This document shows positions 23,601 to 35,040 of a stretch of DNA of 64,000 nt, piece by piece; within the stretch, counting starts at the first letter, position 1, and each line of letters starts with the position of its first letter. This DNA is from Brachypodium distachyon (lineage: Eukaryota > Streptophyta > Magnoliopsida > Poales > Poaceae). Location: the NCBI RefSeq assembly GCF_000005505.3, contig NC_016133.3, positions 41,939,237 to 42,003,236 of the forward strand, given 5' to 3'. Below the pieces are notes generated by a model. That model worked only from the letters and a program-made list of their open reading frames with translations. It was not told the DNA's origin and ran no database searches. The position numbers and the translations under genes were made by a program.

Positions 23601-24791
23601 GTTTGTTTTATTTCCCAGATAAACTTTGCTTCGAGCAAACGATTGACCTCCTCGCCAATGGCCTTTCGCTTTGGTTCTGAAAAACGCCGCATCGGTTGCC
23701 TGGTGGGCTTGGCATGCTCGTCCACATGCAGAGAGTGCTCGGCGAGTTCTCTGAGAATACCCGGCATATCAGATGGTACCCAGGCGAAAATTTTCCAATT
23801 CTCGCGCAGGAACTCGACGAGCGCGCTTTCCTATGCTGGAGGAAGACTCGAGGACACCAGCACTGTTTTACTAGGATCCGTCGGGTGTACCTGATGCTCC
23901 GTCATGTCGCTCTTCATGTTGAACTCCATCTGTTGTGGCGCTTTCTTCGTCATGGGAAGTACGTCGTTATCCGTCGTTTCCTTTAAAGAGGCGAGTTATG
24001 CCTGCATGCCGAATGACTCAGCAAGTTTATGGAATTCTCTGTCACAATTATCCGATCTTGTAAAGCTTCCCCGGATGGTATGATGCCATAGGGTCCAGGC
24101 ATTTTCATCATAAGATATGCATAGTGGGGGATGGCCATAAACCTGGCGAGTGCCGGCCGGCCTAGAAGCACGTGGTATTGTGACATCAGTCGAGTAATTC
24201 AAAATCGATCCGTTCCTTGCAAAAATTAGCGGGGTTGCCAAAGACGACGTCGAGGCTGACCCGGCCCAACGGTACTGCCGGTTTTCCCGGAACAATTTTG
24301 TGGAAATATGTGTCTGTAGCTTGAAGATTTGTTAAAGATCTGTTCATTGCCCGTAGTGTATCCGCAAATATGATATTAATGCCACTGCCTCCATCTATGA
24401 AGACCTTGCTCATCTCGTAGCCTCCCACCTGAGCTTCTACGACTAGTGCTGACTGTCCTGATCTGGGGACCTGAGGTGGGTGATCTGCCCTCGAGAATAA
24501 GATGGCGACCTCGGACCAGTCGAGGTATTCTGGGGTGGCGGGTGGTGCGGCCACAGCCAGATGAACTTGTCGAGTGATGACTTTTTTATGTCGGTTGGAC
24601 GGACTTCCTTTCTGTATCATGCAGATATTTCCCAGAGGCACTGGATATGTGTTAGCTGTAGCTGGTGCTTCTGATGGCCGTGGCGCAGGCTGCATGTGTT
24701 GCACGGATCCGGCAAAATTTGGTGGCAATGGAGGGGGAGGTGGTGCGTTGTGCACGACCATCCCAGCTCGAGTAGCATGTGGCAGAGCCAA
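20602..24791 (-). pseudogene. Gypsy pol (protease, RT, two RNase H domains, integrase), degenerate
   Basis: Minus-strand order: protease with VFIDGGSGINIIFADTL (about 24370-24410); reverse transcriptase with VPKKNTKVLRMCVDFTSLN and the YIDD active site (VYIDDIVIK, about 23230-23260); RNase H; a second RNase H domain (WTMYFDGSKRAEGAGAGVIL, about 22330-22390, continuing to 22060). The integrase has an HHCC zinc site (HQGTCGHHAGS...CEACQ, about 21520-21640), the D-D-E core (VDKFSKWIEA; IITDNGSNF; HPHTNGQVEKAN) and a C-terminal chromatin-proximal region, ending in TAG at 20602-20604. Frames change repeatedly (for example near 21330, 22215 and 23445) and stops interrupt, so no active enzyme is made. 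The doubled RNase H supports the Tat lineage. Confidence 0.88.
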
Positions 24792-24831
24792 AGTATTGGG
24801 ATTACTCCTCGTTGACTGCTGACCTGGCCCT

Positions 24832-26726
24832 CTAGGGTAGTCCCTGCTTGCCGTTGAATTTTGAAACTGGCTGCATGTGTCCTGCGATTAGTGAAAACGG
24901 CGACACTCGAGTAGTATATGACCGCACCTTATATTTCCATTGACATCCCTGGTACCATGGAAGGGGCAGGGAGATTGCAACAGCTCCGCCAACGATAAAG
25001 CAGGTTGCCCATCTCGCCGCAACCTCCGAGGCTGCCATTGCTGATTCTTACTGCTATCCCAGTAATTGCCACGGTAGTTTCTATCCCGCTGCCCTTCATT
25101 ATTTCCTTCACCTCGTCCACTGCCGTTACGGTCGAACTTTGCCACTACGAACTCGGGAGCGTTAGGCTCCCTCTCCTTTCGCTTCTTTCGTCTCTCGGTG
25201 CTACGGCTGTGTCCTCTCTCGGCTTCTTCATCATCAGGTAGTGCATTGTGCTCGTTTCGGTTTGAGTCTTCTCCATCCGCCCATTTATTTGTCATCTCCA
25301 TCAGATCAGCTACTGTTTTTGGCCTGCTCCGTCCCAGTTCCTCCTTAAAAGTGATGCGTTTCAAACCGTGTTTGAAGGTGTCGACTGCACTTTCGTCTGA
25401 TATTTCTTCTGCTGCGTTTTTGAGGGTTGTCCATCGTTATATGCATGAGCGAATGAACTCACTCGACCTCTGGGTGCATGCTCGGAGCTCCTCCAACGAG
25501 ACTGGCCTTTTATATGTTGCCCGAAATGTGCGGGTAAAGACTTGATAGAGCTCGTCCCACTAGCCGATTTCACCCTATGGCAGACTCGCCAGCCATGTGC
25601 GAGCGTGCCCCTTGAGCTGCAACTGCAAGCACTGCATAGCCGTGTTCTTCTTTCCTCCCTGCAGTCGTACCATGGTAAGGTAATCTTCTAACCAAGCTCG
25701 TGGTTCCTGAGATCCGTCAAACTTGATCGCACTCGCCAAAACCGAGAAGTTGTTGGGCATCTTTGAATTGCGAACGCGACGGCTAAAGCAAGCCGTGCCG
25801 CACGGTTCATCCTCTTCTTCTGTGATGCGGTCAGCACGGGCTGATCGCTCGCGATCGATTCTCTGCTGAGTAATAATGTCACGAGCATCTCCTAGCACGA
25901 GGGTGTTGCGGCGGCGATTAGGCTATTCTTCCAGTCCCCGTCATGGAGGAGTCGTGCGATTATTTTGCTGCTGGGTGCCGCCATCCCTATGCCGCTAGGG
26001 CTCCATCAGGTTCAGGTTGGGGCCCATGAGGGCATTCCTGATGAGGCCTAAGCCGACCAAGACCTGCTTGTGAATGGTCGCCCTCGGGTCATCATCTTGT
26101 GGCATAGTGGATAGGAGGTACGTGTTTGCAGCAACCACGGCTCCCTGTGGCGTCTGGGGGAGCACCTCCCCCTGGGTATTGACTGTCATCAGTTCATCAT
26201 CCAGACTGCGTGTCATGCCGATGTGATCTCTCTCGGGGATATTGTTCAACCGAGATTGATAGCGCGACGCTCTATATCTGCGGGTGCTTCGGGAGCAGGC
26301 ACTGCGACTCTGCGCTGAGAGTTGTCGGCGGGCACTCGAGGCGTCAGCGATCTCTCGCCGTCGCTGTAGCTCTGCCTGCTCATCTCGCAGTCGAGCATGC
26401 GTAGTATTCAGCGCATGATGGTATGCCATCATCTCGTTGTGCGTGGCGTCTGCTGACAGAGGGGCACTGCCGTTAAGAGCGGCCTCGGCCCGCACTTCCT
26501 CTTCCTGCGTGAGGATGATTGTTGGGCGATCAGTGGCCTCGTCTCCTGCACGCACCTCGGCGAAGATGGTTCTACCAGCACGGCATCCATCTCCACTACT
26601 CTCGCCTACTTCCGCCACGAAAACCTGTGATAGGGTTTTGCGAGGAATCGCGATCGTATCCTTGGGGTTGGTTGCCGCACTCGAACATGTATTAACGCTG
26701 TAAGGAGTGGGATCTTCAGCGAACAC
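24832..26726 (-). pseudogene. Gypsy gag, degenerate
   Basis: The N-terminal part (26726-25995) is a Ser/Arg-rich region ending in a stop. The Retrotrans_gag core lies at 25898-25575 (IKFDGSQEPRAWLEDYLTMV, then MQCLQLQLKGHARTWLASLP). A basic region at about 25364-24888 ends with CPFHGTRDVNGN...C, a zinc-knuckle-like Cys/His cluster. At least two stops or frame changes (near 25985 and 25570) break it. Confidence 0.8.
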
Positions 26727-27085
26727 CGAGTGATGTGAATCGCACTCGGTGCAAAAAAAATTGGCCCTGCCTCACCCAGCGAACGCATCGGGGGTGAGTG
26801 ATCCGTCGATGACGCCTCCGAAGAATCGCAGATTTGCTTTGTGGGTGATAGATCTGCAAAGCTAACAATTCCCTCGCGGCTGACTCGGAGGTTAAAGCCT
26901 CCAAATGACATGTCCAGAAGACCGTCGAGGTTGCGGAAAGTGGAGCGCAATTCCGTCGGGTGAGCTGAGAAGCTCAAGGACCCGAAGCGGATCGACCCCT
27001 CCATGATTGAATCATTGTGGATTGAGAACAACATGGTCAAGAAGATCGTAGATGTGATGCACTTCTTCCCCACGGACGGCACCAA

Positions 27086-27557
27086 TGACGAGGGACTACC
27101 TCGGCAATACCCTGATTCGAGGGTTTTCGACTGAAGGAGAGCACAGGGTGCACCAGCGATCTCGTCGACTAACAAAGACTAGGGGAGTCGCAAGGTTTAC
27201 CCAAGTTCAGGGCCCTCGGAAGGTAAAACCCTATGTCATGCTTTTGGCGTATTTATTGATCGAGATTATAGAGTAACTATGAAACTATGATGCGCAGATG
27301 GATCTGGCGTGTGTCTTCCTTCCCGAACCCCCCCCCCCCCCCAGCCTTATATACTGGCGGCTAGGTCTCGGACGTGATAACCAGGAAGGTTACAATCAAA
27401 TCAGTTTATTCTGGTACAAAAAGAACAATGTTCCTTTACTTGAACCTCACTTTGAGGGACTCGACCTGCATATGCTTGATGGGCCTTCGAGTGGACCTCC
27501 TGATGGGCTTTATCAGGTATCTGAAGGTTGAGGACTCGAAGAGTTATTCCCTCGTCA
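27086..27557 (-). repeat. 5' LTR of the gypsy element (472 bp)
   Basis: Bounded by TGACGAGGG (27086) and CCCTCGTCA (ending 27557), a perfect 9-bp terminal inverted repeat. The primer-binding region lies directly inside. A run of 16 C at about 27330-27345 replaces a mixed stretch in the other LTR. Confidence 0.85.
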
Positions 27558-28466
27558 GGCGGTTTTTAATTCAAAACACGCCACTAATGACCCTCCTATC
27601 AGTGGCGGCTTCTAGCTAAAACCCGCCACTGATGACTCCCCATGAAACCGCTGAAACAATATTTTGGTTAAAGCAATGTCAAAGTGGTTTATAGTTTTTT
27701 GGTCAAAAAAATAATCAACCATTTTCTAAACGCAAAGAACGCGATACTTTGTGAAGAAAATACAACTAATATTTTTTAGAATGACACGTATCCAATTTTC
27801 ACATATATTATACTATATTTTAGATCTAATAAGCAATTAAACTAGGTCGAAATTGTAGAAGAAACATGAAAAACACAAGCACAAAAACAAAGTTTAAAAT
27901 CCATTAGTGACAGTTTTGCAGTTTGGCCCGCCGCTGATGGGCTAGTGGTTGTAGGCTGAAAAAAAAACACGATCCGTGTGGTTCGCTGTGATTGGTCGAG
28001 GAGAAAAAGGCTGGATCGAGGACGTGGCAGCTCGATCAACCCTCCCCACCGGCCTCTCTCTCTCCTATCTCCTCTCTCTTTCGGTCTTTCCTTTATCTCT
28101 AACTCTTTCCCTATCTCTCTCTCCCTATCTCCTCTCCACCGAACCCCCCTGTCTCTCTCCCTATCTCCTCTCTCACGCACGACCTCCACCCTCCCTTCCG
28201 ATCTGCTGCAGTGCCTCCGCTCCATGGAGGGCGCCAACGCCCCTTCGCCGGCGCCATGGAGGTTGCTGCACCTGCGCCGCCCGTCCCCGCTCGTGTTGGC
28301 CTCCCGCTCCTCCCGCCGGCGAGGAGGTGCCCGACGACGAGGGCCTTCCGCCGGATACGGCTGCCCCGGCCCTGCCTCCGCTCGATCCGGCCAGCCAAGC
28401 CCCGCCACTGCCGGGATCCGCCCCCGCACTCTCTCCCTCTAGGTTTTCTCTCTCTATCTGTTCTTA

Positions 28467-28497
<31 letters not shown>

Positions 28498-28977
28498 CTG
28501 CAGTGCCTCCGCTCGCCGCCACCGTGGAGAGTAGGCTGCCGCTGCCATGACTCGCGGAATGTGCATGCACAACGCCATCGTGCGACTTCCGCGCGGCGAC
28601 GGTGTTCTCGTTGTTCTGGATTTACGGGTGTGGCTATACGGCAACGATTTATGATATGTTTATCTGCTATTTGTTGTATGTCGTTTGCTGTATGTGATTC
28701 GGTGATTAATTCATCAATTCGTTTCATCAAATTCATCGATTTTTGTTTTGTTGATTCATCTCGTGCGGGCCTATGGCCTGCTTTTTTTTTAATTGATGAA
28801 AATGATATCACTGTCGGGTGCGTATGTGACCGACACTGATGGCCTGACCTATCAGCGGGAGGTTTTGCACACGACACTGATGCAAAACCCATCAGTGGTC
28901 AGTAATTAGTGGCATGTGCTGCACACGCCACAGATGGCTATTTTCACCCGTCACAGATGGCATATTTTGCAGTAGTG
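27558..28977. other. Right part of the CACTA element with a possible captured gene 5' end
   Basis: Subterminal repeats at 27560-27635 are followed by A+T-rich sequence. From about 28030 comes a CT-rich block resembling a plant 5'UTR (microsatellites at 28047-28190 and 28470-28497). A G+C-rich stretch with an ATG at 28223 follows, and then A+T-rich filler. The 16-mer TGCAGTGCCTCCGCTC occurs twice (near 28207 and 28500). The CT-rich leader followed by a G+C-rich Ala/Pro/Arg frame resembles a captured first exon of a host gene, but I cannot name it. Confidence 0.4.
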
Positions 28978-29095
28978 GACCATGCAACAAATGCAGGGAC
29001 GCAAATCCGGTATCCAGGCCAGTGTATATCTTGCTTTCATGCATGTTGATTTTTAAAAATTTCAAGTCAGATTTCTTAACCAGTAACAACAAGTA

Positions 29096-29203
29096 CTTCT
29101 CCGTCCCAAATTAAATGACTTTCTGTTACATGTATGTAGACGATTTTAGGCATAGATACAATATTTGAACAAATTTGAATCATTTAATATGAGACGGAGG
29201 GAG
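29096..29203. mobile_element. Stowaway MITE
   Basis: A 108-bp element whose ends (TTCTCCGTCCCAAATTAAATGA, and the right end ending GAGACGGAGGGAG) are inverted repeats of the Stowaway CTCCCTCCGT type. It is flanked by TA at 29094-29095 and 29204-29205. Confidence 0.85.
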
Positions 29204-29205
29204 TA

Positions 29206-29700
29206 AGTCACTAACGATAAGTGCATTCTTTTTTTCAAATAGAATGGCTTATTTATGTGTACTAATTTGAACATTCGATGCTATTTACAGTCTTTTTAGA
29301 TCGCCTTTGATGTTCCCATTTCGATTCTATTGTCCTCGTCATTGACCCATGAAACCGTAAGGTTTTGGACGGTAACTTGAGTTGTCAATTCTTGTGTTAT
29401 TTTCGGATTTAGAAATAAGAATGCCTTTAAAAAAACGTACATTTTGGTTAAAAAAACTAGGGCTAGGCCGAGAAGTAACAATGCTTGATATCACTAACTA
29501 TGGGCCGAACCATATAGACAACACTTGCACCTCGGCCCATAGTCATTGTTTCCCTAGGCCTGAAGGATGGTCTACTACTATACCCTTGCCGGGTCTAACA
29601 AAATATCACGCGAACTTACTCCAGGCTAAGTATGAACATGGCTCAAGGCCCCAAAAAATGAATATGGACTTGAAAAAATGGAGTATGAACAGTGCTCAGG
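29206..29700. other. Upstream region of the EIN3-like gene
   Basis: No gene or transposon end recognised. It contains an inverted pair built on CTATGGGCCGA and TCGGCCCATAG (about 29498-29543), which places two GGCCCA/TGGGCC motifs in opposite orientation. Confidence 0.4.
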
Positions 29701-29704
29701 CTTA

Positions 29705-30026
29705 TACAGAAGCAAACAAGGCCCAAAGCAGGAAAGCCCAGCTAATAATAGATCTGTGTCATTTTCGCCAAAAAAGAAAAAGGGCCAGACTCTTGACTGA
29801 TTTAAACGGTCTAATTTTCTTAGTTTTACTTTTATCTATAGCTTATATTTTTTTCCTAGGGTATTTCTAGCTTACAAATCGGTTGCTCTTTGTGAAAAAG
29901 GAATTCAATTCTGCAAGGCTTATGCAGGCGAATTAAACCATGCGTGTACATGGGCTTTAGGTACAGAAGGAAACCAGGCCCAAAGCAGCAAAGCCCAACT
30001 AACATGCCACCTTCCCCTATAAATGG
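29705..30026 (+). promoter_or_regulatory. EIN3-like gene promoter: duplicated GGCCCAAAGCAG block and TATA box
   Basis: A block of about 40 bp containing GGCCCAAAGCAG.AAAGCCCA.CTAA occurs at about 29705-29746 and again at about 29964-30004, differing at few bases. GGCCCA is the reverse complement of the site II motif TGGGCC, bound by TCP factors in many plant promoters. CCTATAAATGG at 30017-30027 is a good TATA box, about 30 bp before the presumed transcription start. Confidence 0.55.
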
Positions 30027-30049
30027 AAGCAAGAAAAAACGCACACCGC

Positions 30050-31388
30050 GAGATACCGCAGCAGCCCCGGACGACTTTCCCCAAAAAGATAAATAAATCT
30101 CGTCCCCGACGGATGGTTCGGGTTGACCGCCGCCCTGTCTCTCTGTCTCCGTCTCTCCCTCGACGACGACGCTAGCCCTGGCCGGCGGCGCAGCCGCTCC
30201 GTCGCTTCCTCGACGACGCTAATCCTCGCCGAGCCCCACAGCCCCCTCCCTCCTTTCATCTTCTTCCTCCTCGCGCGAGCGCCGCCACTCATCCCGCTGC
30301 CGAGCGCCCGAGCCCCCTTCGTCTTCCTCCTCGCTCGAGCGCCTCCACCGCAGGTTGATCTCCCCTTCGATTCTCTCGCTCCCGACCGTTTCTCCTCCCA
30401 TCACACCACGAACGGATTCCGCCCTTTAGATCCCCGTTTCATAATCTTCCCCAATTCGTAACTGAGGCAAAATCAAGGTAGGGCGGGCGCCCTACCTTGC
30501 CCTACTGGGTCCTCCGCCCGTGAGATGGCTATTGGCTAGAACTAGTGGGTGTACAGAGGTTGATTTTAGCATAATTGTTGAAGTCCTGTACTTTGATAAG
30601 ATGCGCTTGTTACAAATTAGTATGTGGCAGACGTAGAAGAAAATCATGGCTAGAAATATAGAACTGGCCTGATGTCCCTGTAACAGTTCTGTCAGGTGTT
30701 GCTCATTTGCAGTGTACCATTGCCATTCTAAGGCCGTCCTTCTTTTTTAGTTGACAAACAGTAGACTTTTTGATGCTGGGCTTCTTTTATTGCTTATGTG
30801 TGCAGTTTTAACTTCACTAGCTTTGGGGCTGCAGTGGCATGCATTGCCTGAAAGGGTTACTCCTTTTTCCTGTAGAGCTTTATGTATTGCTGTTGATTAT
30901 CTAATGCCATAAGATGTTATGTTGAAATACGCCAAACTGTTTAGGTTGTGAGTGATAGTATTTCTAATTAGCTCGGAAGTTCTGGAGATCAAGTGGTTAT
31001 GCCATACTGTTTTTGTGAATGATGATATTGCGAGCCATATGTCCTCTTTGATCGAAAAAATGTAATACTGTGTTTATCTGCTAACTTTGTGCACAGAACT
31101 TCCTCATTACACAAAGTGAGCAGATAAGTGCTGTTGGAGAAAAAAATAAACCAAGCTGCCCCTTCCAAATTTCTGTCATGTACTTCTCAATTACTTCTCA
31201 TTGTCACTGTATGATCACAATTCCATGGTTAATCTTTTTAGTTGATCAGCATCGCATTCTTTGTTTTCAGGTTTTGACCCCTTGCAGAAATTCGGCAGGT
31301 TGCCTACATTCCTTGTTTGACGGCACAGAACAGATTTGTTCTAAGCTGACTAGGGTTATGCGATTGCAATTAGTAAGCAGTAGTTTTC
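30050..31388 (+). other. 5'UTR of the EIN3-like gene with a 0.8-kb intron
   Basis: The leader, from about 30050, is C+T-rich. A donor AAG|GTAGGG ends the first exon at 30477, and the acceptor TTGTTTTCAG ends the intron at 31270. The second exon then runs to the ATG at 31389. The intron is T-rich with no open frame. Leader introns are usual in this family. Confidence 0.65.
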
Positions 31389-33227
31389 ATGGACCATCTA
31401 GCTATCGTCCCGTCGGAGCTAGGTGATGTGTCAGATTTTGAGGTTGATGGAATCCAGAACCTCACCGAGAATGATGTCAGTGATGAAGAGATTGAAGCCG
31501 ACGAGCTGGCTCGGCGAATGTGGAAAGATAAGGTCAGGTTCAAGAGGATCAAGGAGAGGCAGCAGAAGCTCGCTTTGCAGCAGGCTGAACTGGAGAATGC
31601 CAAGTCAAAAAATATATCTGATCTGGCCCTCCGCAAGAAGATAGCAAGAGCTCATGATGGCATTTTAAAGTACATGCTCAAGTTGATGGAGGTATGCAAT
31701 GCACGGGGGTTTGTTTATGGTATCATTCCTGATAAAGGGAAACCTGTTAGTGGAGCATCAGACAACATTAGAGCTTGGTGGAAGGAGAAGGTAAAGTTTG
31801 ATAAGAATGGGCCAGCAGCAATTGCAAAATATGAGGTTGAGAACTCTGTATTGTTTAACACTACAAGCAGTGGAACCACAAACGAGCATAGCTTGATGGA
31901 TCTCCAAGACGCCACTCTGGGTTCATTGCTTTCAGCATTGATGCAGCACTGCAGCCCTCAACAGCGCAAGTATCCATTGGATAAGGGTATTCCACCCCCA
32001 TGGTGGCCGTCGGGGAATGAGGAATGGTGGATCGCTTTAGGCCTTCCTAAGGGTAAAACGCCTCCCTACAAAAAACCACATGATCTTAAAAAGGTTTGGA
32101 AGGTCGGTGTGCTGACTGGTGTGATAAAGCACATGGCACCCAACTTTGGCAAGATCAGGAATTATGTACTGAAATCAAAGTGCCTGCAGGACAAAATGAC
32201 TGCAAAAGAGAGCTTGATTTGGCTGAGTGTTTTGCAAAGAGAGGAGAATTATATCCACAGTATTGACAGCGGTGTATCAGAGATTACTCACCGTTATGAG
32301 CTAGGGGACAAAAATGGGAACTCATATAGCAGCAGTGACGAGTATGATGTGGACTGCCTGGAGAAGCCTCCTCATTCTGCAACATCCAAAGACAGTGTGG
32401 GAGCTCATCAGCTAGCTCTGCAGATAAGGGAAGATAATGTCTCAAGTAGAGGGGACAGAAAACATCTTGATAAACAGTCCACTCGAGCACTTCCAAGTGA
32501 CAAGAAAACTAAAGAATCACGGAAGCGAAAAAGACGCACTGGACAGTTTCCTGTTGATGAGTCTGTGGTTGAAGTGATGCAGAGAAATGGTGATCTACCA
32601 GAGGTTTTCAGCAATGCAATTCCTGATATGAATAGAAATCAAATGGAGGTGCCCCCTATGGCTAACCGACTGACAAGTGTAAACAATGTCAGTACAAGTG
32701 TGGCTTTACCACACCAGGGACATGCTGAAGAGAACTTCATCTCTCCTGGTCCTGTTGCTATTAATTATAACTGCAACCAGACTACAGATGCTACTCATTC
32801 AAGTGTTTATATTGGAGAGCAGCCTTTAGCTTGTGATAGTAGTGACTACAGGAACCCATGGCCTGTAGACAATTTTCAACAGGATCTTAGCCTTGTACCT
32901 ATTGGTTTTAGCTCTCCTCCACTTGATTACCATACTTCTGCTGCGAAACAATCACTACCACTATCTATGGTGCCTACCATGGGAACAGGAGCATTGGTAG
33001 AGAACACTTCTTACAACCATCATATGGCAGCTAGTGGGAATTCAATTTCTGTTGCTGGTGATGCTCATCAGATCATGAGTGATGACTTTTACATCGACCC
33101 TGATGATAAGTTTGTAGGCAGTTCTTTTGAAGGACTGCCTTTAGACTTCATTGGTATTAATAGTCCAATCCCTGACCTTGATGAATTGCTGGATGACGAT
33201 GATTTAATGCAATACTTGGGGACATAA
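31389..33227 (+). CDS. EIL: EIN3-like (EIL) transcription factor
   Basis: One uninterrupted 612-codon exon, as in other EIN3/EIL genes. An acidic N-terminus ([21 protein letters not shown]) leads into the EIN3 DNA-binding region (residues about 45-300). That region has the basic stretch [12 protein letters not shown], the block [20 protein letters not shown], the motif [19 protein letters not shown], then [13 protein letters not shown] and [23 protein letters not shown] basic cluster ([14 protein letters not shown], about 371-384) may be a nuclear signal, and the C-terminus is acidic ([18 protein letters not shown]). Family members are nuclear factors that bind promoter DNA in ethylene signalling or, in the EIL3/SLIM1 branch, sulfur-deficiency responses. 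The N-terminus and core look closer to EIL3 than to EIN3, but I cannot settle this by eye. Some normally invariant core positions differ (KKIARAHDG in place of the usual KKMSRAQDG). Confidence 0.93.
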   Translation: MDHLAIVPSELGDVSDFEVDGIQNLTENDVSDEEIEADELARRMWKDKVRFKRIKERQQKLALQQAELENAKSKNISDLALRKKIARAHDGILKYMLKLMEVCNARGFVYGIIPDKGKPVSGASDNIRAWWKEKVKFDKNGPAAIAKYEVENSVLFNTTSSGTTNEHSLMDLQDATLGSLLSALMQHCSPQQRKYPLDKGIPPPWWPSGNEEWWIALGLPKGKTPPYKKPHDLKKVWKVGVLTGVIKHMAPNFGKIRNYVLKSKCLQDKMTAKESLIWLSVLQREENYIHSIDSGVSEITHRYELGDKNGNSYSSSDEYDVDCLEKPPHSATSKDSVGAHQLALQIREDNVSSRGDRKHLDKQSTRALPSDKKTKESRKRKRRTGQFPVDESVVEVMQRNGDLPEVFSNAIPDMNRNQMEVPPMANRLTSVNNVSTSVALPHQGHAEENFISPGPVAINYNCNQTTDATHSSVYIGEQPLACDSSDYRNPWPVDNFQQDLSLVPIGFSSPPLDYHTSAAKQSLPLSMVPTMGTGALVENTSYNHHMAASGNSISVAGDAHQIMSDDFYIDPDDKFVGSSFEGLPLDFIGINSPIPDLDELLDDDDLMQYLGT

Positions 33228-34890
33228 CATAGGTAATCTCTAATCTTATCTAGATGTTTGTTTTCTCGCTTCTTTGGTCACTTAGATGCACCTTTTCTTA
33301 AACAAATACAAAAAATATAGTAAAGCTTGCTTCATGTTTCTTTGTCTCTAAGCAATAATGTTAGAATTCCAGTATATGTACATGTTAGAGGTGGTATCGG
33401 TTTAAGATTAAATTATGGAATCTGTCTTTTTTTTCATTATGCATAAAAGGGATGATTCCTTGTTTCATTAATGAAACAATCGATGAAAGCACAAAGCATC
33501 CAGGTAAAGGAAGAAAATGTTAAATGTCCACTTGCTATGTTAGAGCGACATTGTGGCATCGAAAAGCCCAATGCCGTGGAGATCTCCAAAGAAAGATTGA
33601 GTTTTAATATCTCGGTTTGCTCAATTAGTTGAGCTTGGTTTCAAGACTTACTCCTGCACTGCCACACAATTGTAAAACGAACTGCCTTTGAAAACTCTAG
33701 GCATCTCTTGTTCTCAGCAGTCAGTACTGATCCTGCCGAATTTACTTTAAGCTCTCTTGATAATTTGCAGGGCTCGATAGTCAACCACCAAGGGGAGGGG
33801 GATATAAGCAAGCAGAGTTCCATGACATTCTGATGTGGTGCTAGTCCTGCTACAGCTAGAGAACGATTTTCAGTTCGTTTGTTCTGTAATTTTACTGGGT
33901 GCTCTTTGGTCCTGTGCCTGATGGGATTAATTTTAGACTGTAAAAATTCGGGTAGAAAACTCGGTGTCTGCGCGACATCTGACTTTGGCTTTTCTGGGGT
34001 TCTTTTACTCTCTTGCGAAGAAGCATCTTGATGCATGTTCAGTTGTTCAGATATGTTCGTTATAGCTCAGTTCAGACTTCAGTCATAATAATAATGCAGT
34101 TCAGATATGTTGGTTGGATACTTGGATGTCGTCCTGAACGTTTGCTGGCTAGGCTGCATGGCTGCTGTGCTTTGTTGTTGCGGGGTTCGTTTCGTACAGT
34201 GTCAGATTTCTCGTCGCAACTCTTTCATTTTGTACGGTGGGGGCATAGCACAGATGTGTTAAGCCTGCAACTGCATCTTCTTTTTTGAGGGGAAATCCAG
34301 TGCACAGATTAAGCCTGGACACACATTGGCGGCCGCCTCCGGCATGGCCGCGGCGTCCCACGGGCCATATATGATATATGGAAGAAAAACAGACACCAGA
34401 GGTAGGAGAAAGGTGCACAAAGTAGAAAAGGAGGGAGCGAGTACTCTTTCTTGGACGATTTGAGCAAGAACACGGGTGAAATTCATTCACCTGCATGTCC
34501 TGCAGCTCCACCCACTGCTCCTCGATCAGCGCGACGCATGGATGAACGACAGGTTAGAGATGTCAGATGTGACACTCTTGGATCGATCGGTCGATTCTTA
34601 GTTTGTTTAAGACCCGGCCGAAAGCCACGTCACAAAATCATCATCCCGCACGGTTGTACTTACGTACACATAATTTCCCGTCCTTACGTGTATGTGTGCT
34701 TATATATCCATGCCTACGTGGGTGTATGTGTATTCTCGGAAAAAAAAAGTATTCTTGAAACGTGGGTGTATGTACACTCTTGACCCCCCCCCCCCCCTTT
34801 TTTTTTGACAGCATGTGCTCCTCCTTCACATGTGACTTGTTTTTTTGACACCACATGTATAAATAAATAAACGTGACTTATTTAGAAATA
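33228..34890. other. 3'UTR and intergenic sequence after the EIN3-like gene
   Basis: The stop is followed after six bases by TAG|GTAATC, a possible 3'UTR intron donor. I see no coding sequence. A run of 16 C followed by 11 T lies near 34784-34806, a likely assembly-sensitive site. Confidence 0.45.
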
Positions 34891-35040
34891 CAAGTCTCCT
34901 ATGCTCATATTGCTATAGTATTGAGGAGTACATCCCCAAGTTACATACATATGGAATGCATACATATATATATACAAGTCTCCTATGCTTATATTGCTAT
35001 AGTAATGCTAAGGAGTAAATCCCCAAGTTACATATACATA
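34891..35040. repeat. Two-copy tandem repeat, period 84 bp
   Basis: CAAGTCTCCTATGCT.ATATTGCTATAGTA, followed by GGAGTA.ATCCCCAAGTTACATA, occurs from 34891 and again from 34975. The copies differ by a few substitutions and a short insertion. Confidence 0.8.

Larger units (their letters stand above)
13396..27557 (-). mobile_element. Tat-lineage Ty3/gypsy retrotransposon, 14.2 kb, nested in the CACTA element
   Basis: Minus-strand element: 5' LTR 27086-27557, gag about 24830-26726, pol 20602-24791, antisense extra coding region 14920-20010, 3' LTR 13396-13835. The two LTRs are clearly homologous, differing by eye at roughly one base in twelve. Pol order is protease, reverse transcriptase, RNase H, a second RNase H domain, integrase. 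The double RNase H plus an antisense extra ORF between pol and the 3' LTR is the hallmark of the Tat lineage. The sequence TTGGTGCCGTCCGTGGGGA just inside the 5' LTR (about 27067-27085) is the usual primer-binding region of this group. Many stops and frameshifts make it non-coding as a whole. No 5-bp target duplication is seen. Confidence 0.9.
13256..28977. mobile_element. Non-autonomous CACTA transposon, split by a gypsy element
   Basis: The left end CACTGGTACAAAATAAGCC (13256-13274) and the right end, read inward as CACTACTGCAAAATATGCC (28977-28959), match at 15 of 19 positions. They are flanked by the 3-bp duplication GAC (13253-13255 and 28978-28980). Subterminal copies of the ATCAGTGGCGGGT type lie at both ends (about 13285-13375, 27560-27635 and 28810-28960), as in grass CACTA elements. 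Without the nested retrotransposon its own sequence is about 1.56 kb (13256-13395 plus 27558-28977). It encodes no transposase. Confidence 0.85.

Noticed and set aside
27976..28839. Plus-strand frame of 287 codons in the CACTA element
   Set aside because: Mostly Ser/Leu/Pro from CT microsatellites; no start context or domain.
33641..34036. Minus-strand frame of 131 codons after the EIN3-like gene
   Set aside because: No domain; sits in probable 3'UTR or intergenic sequence.
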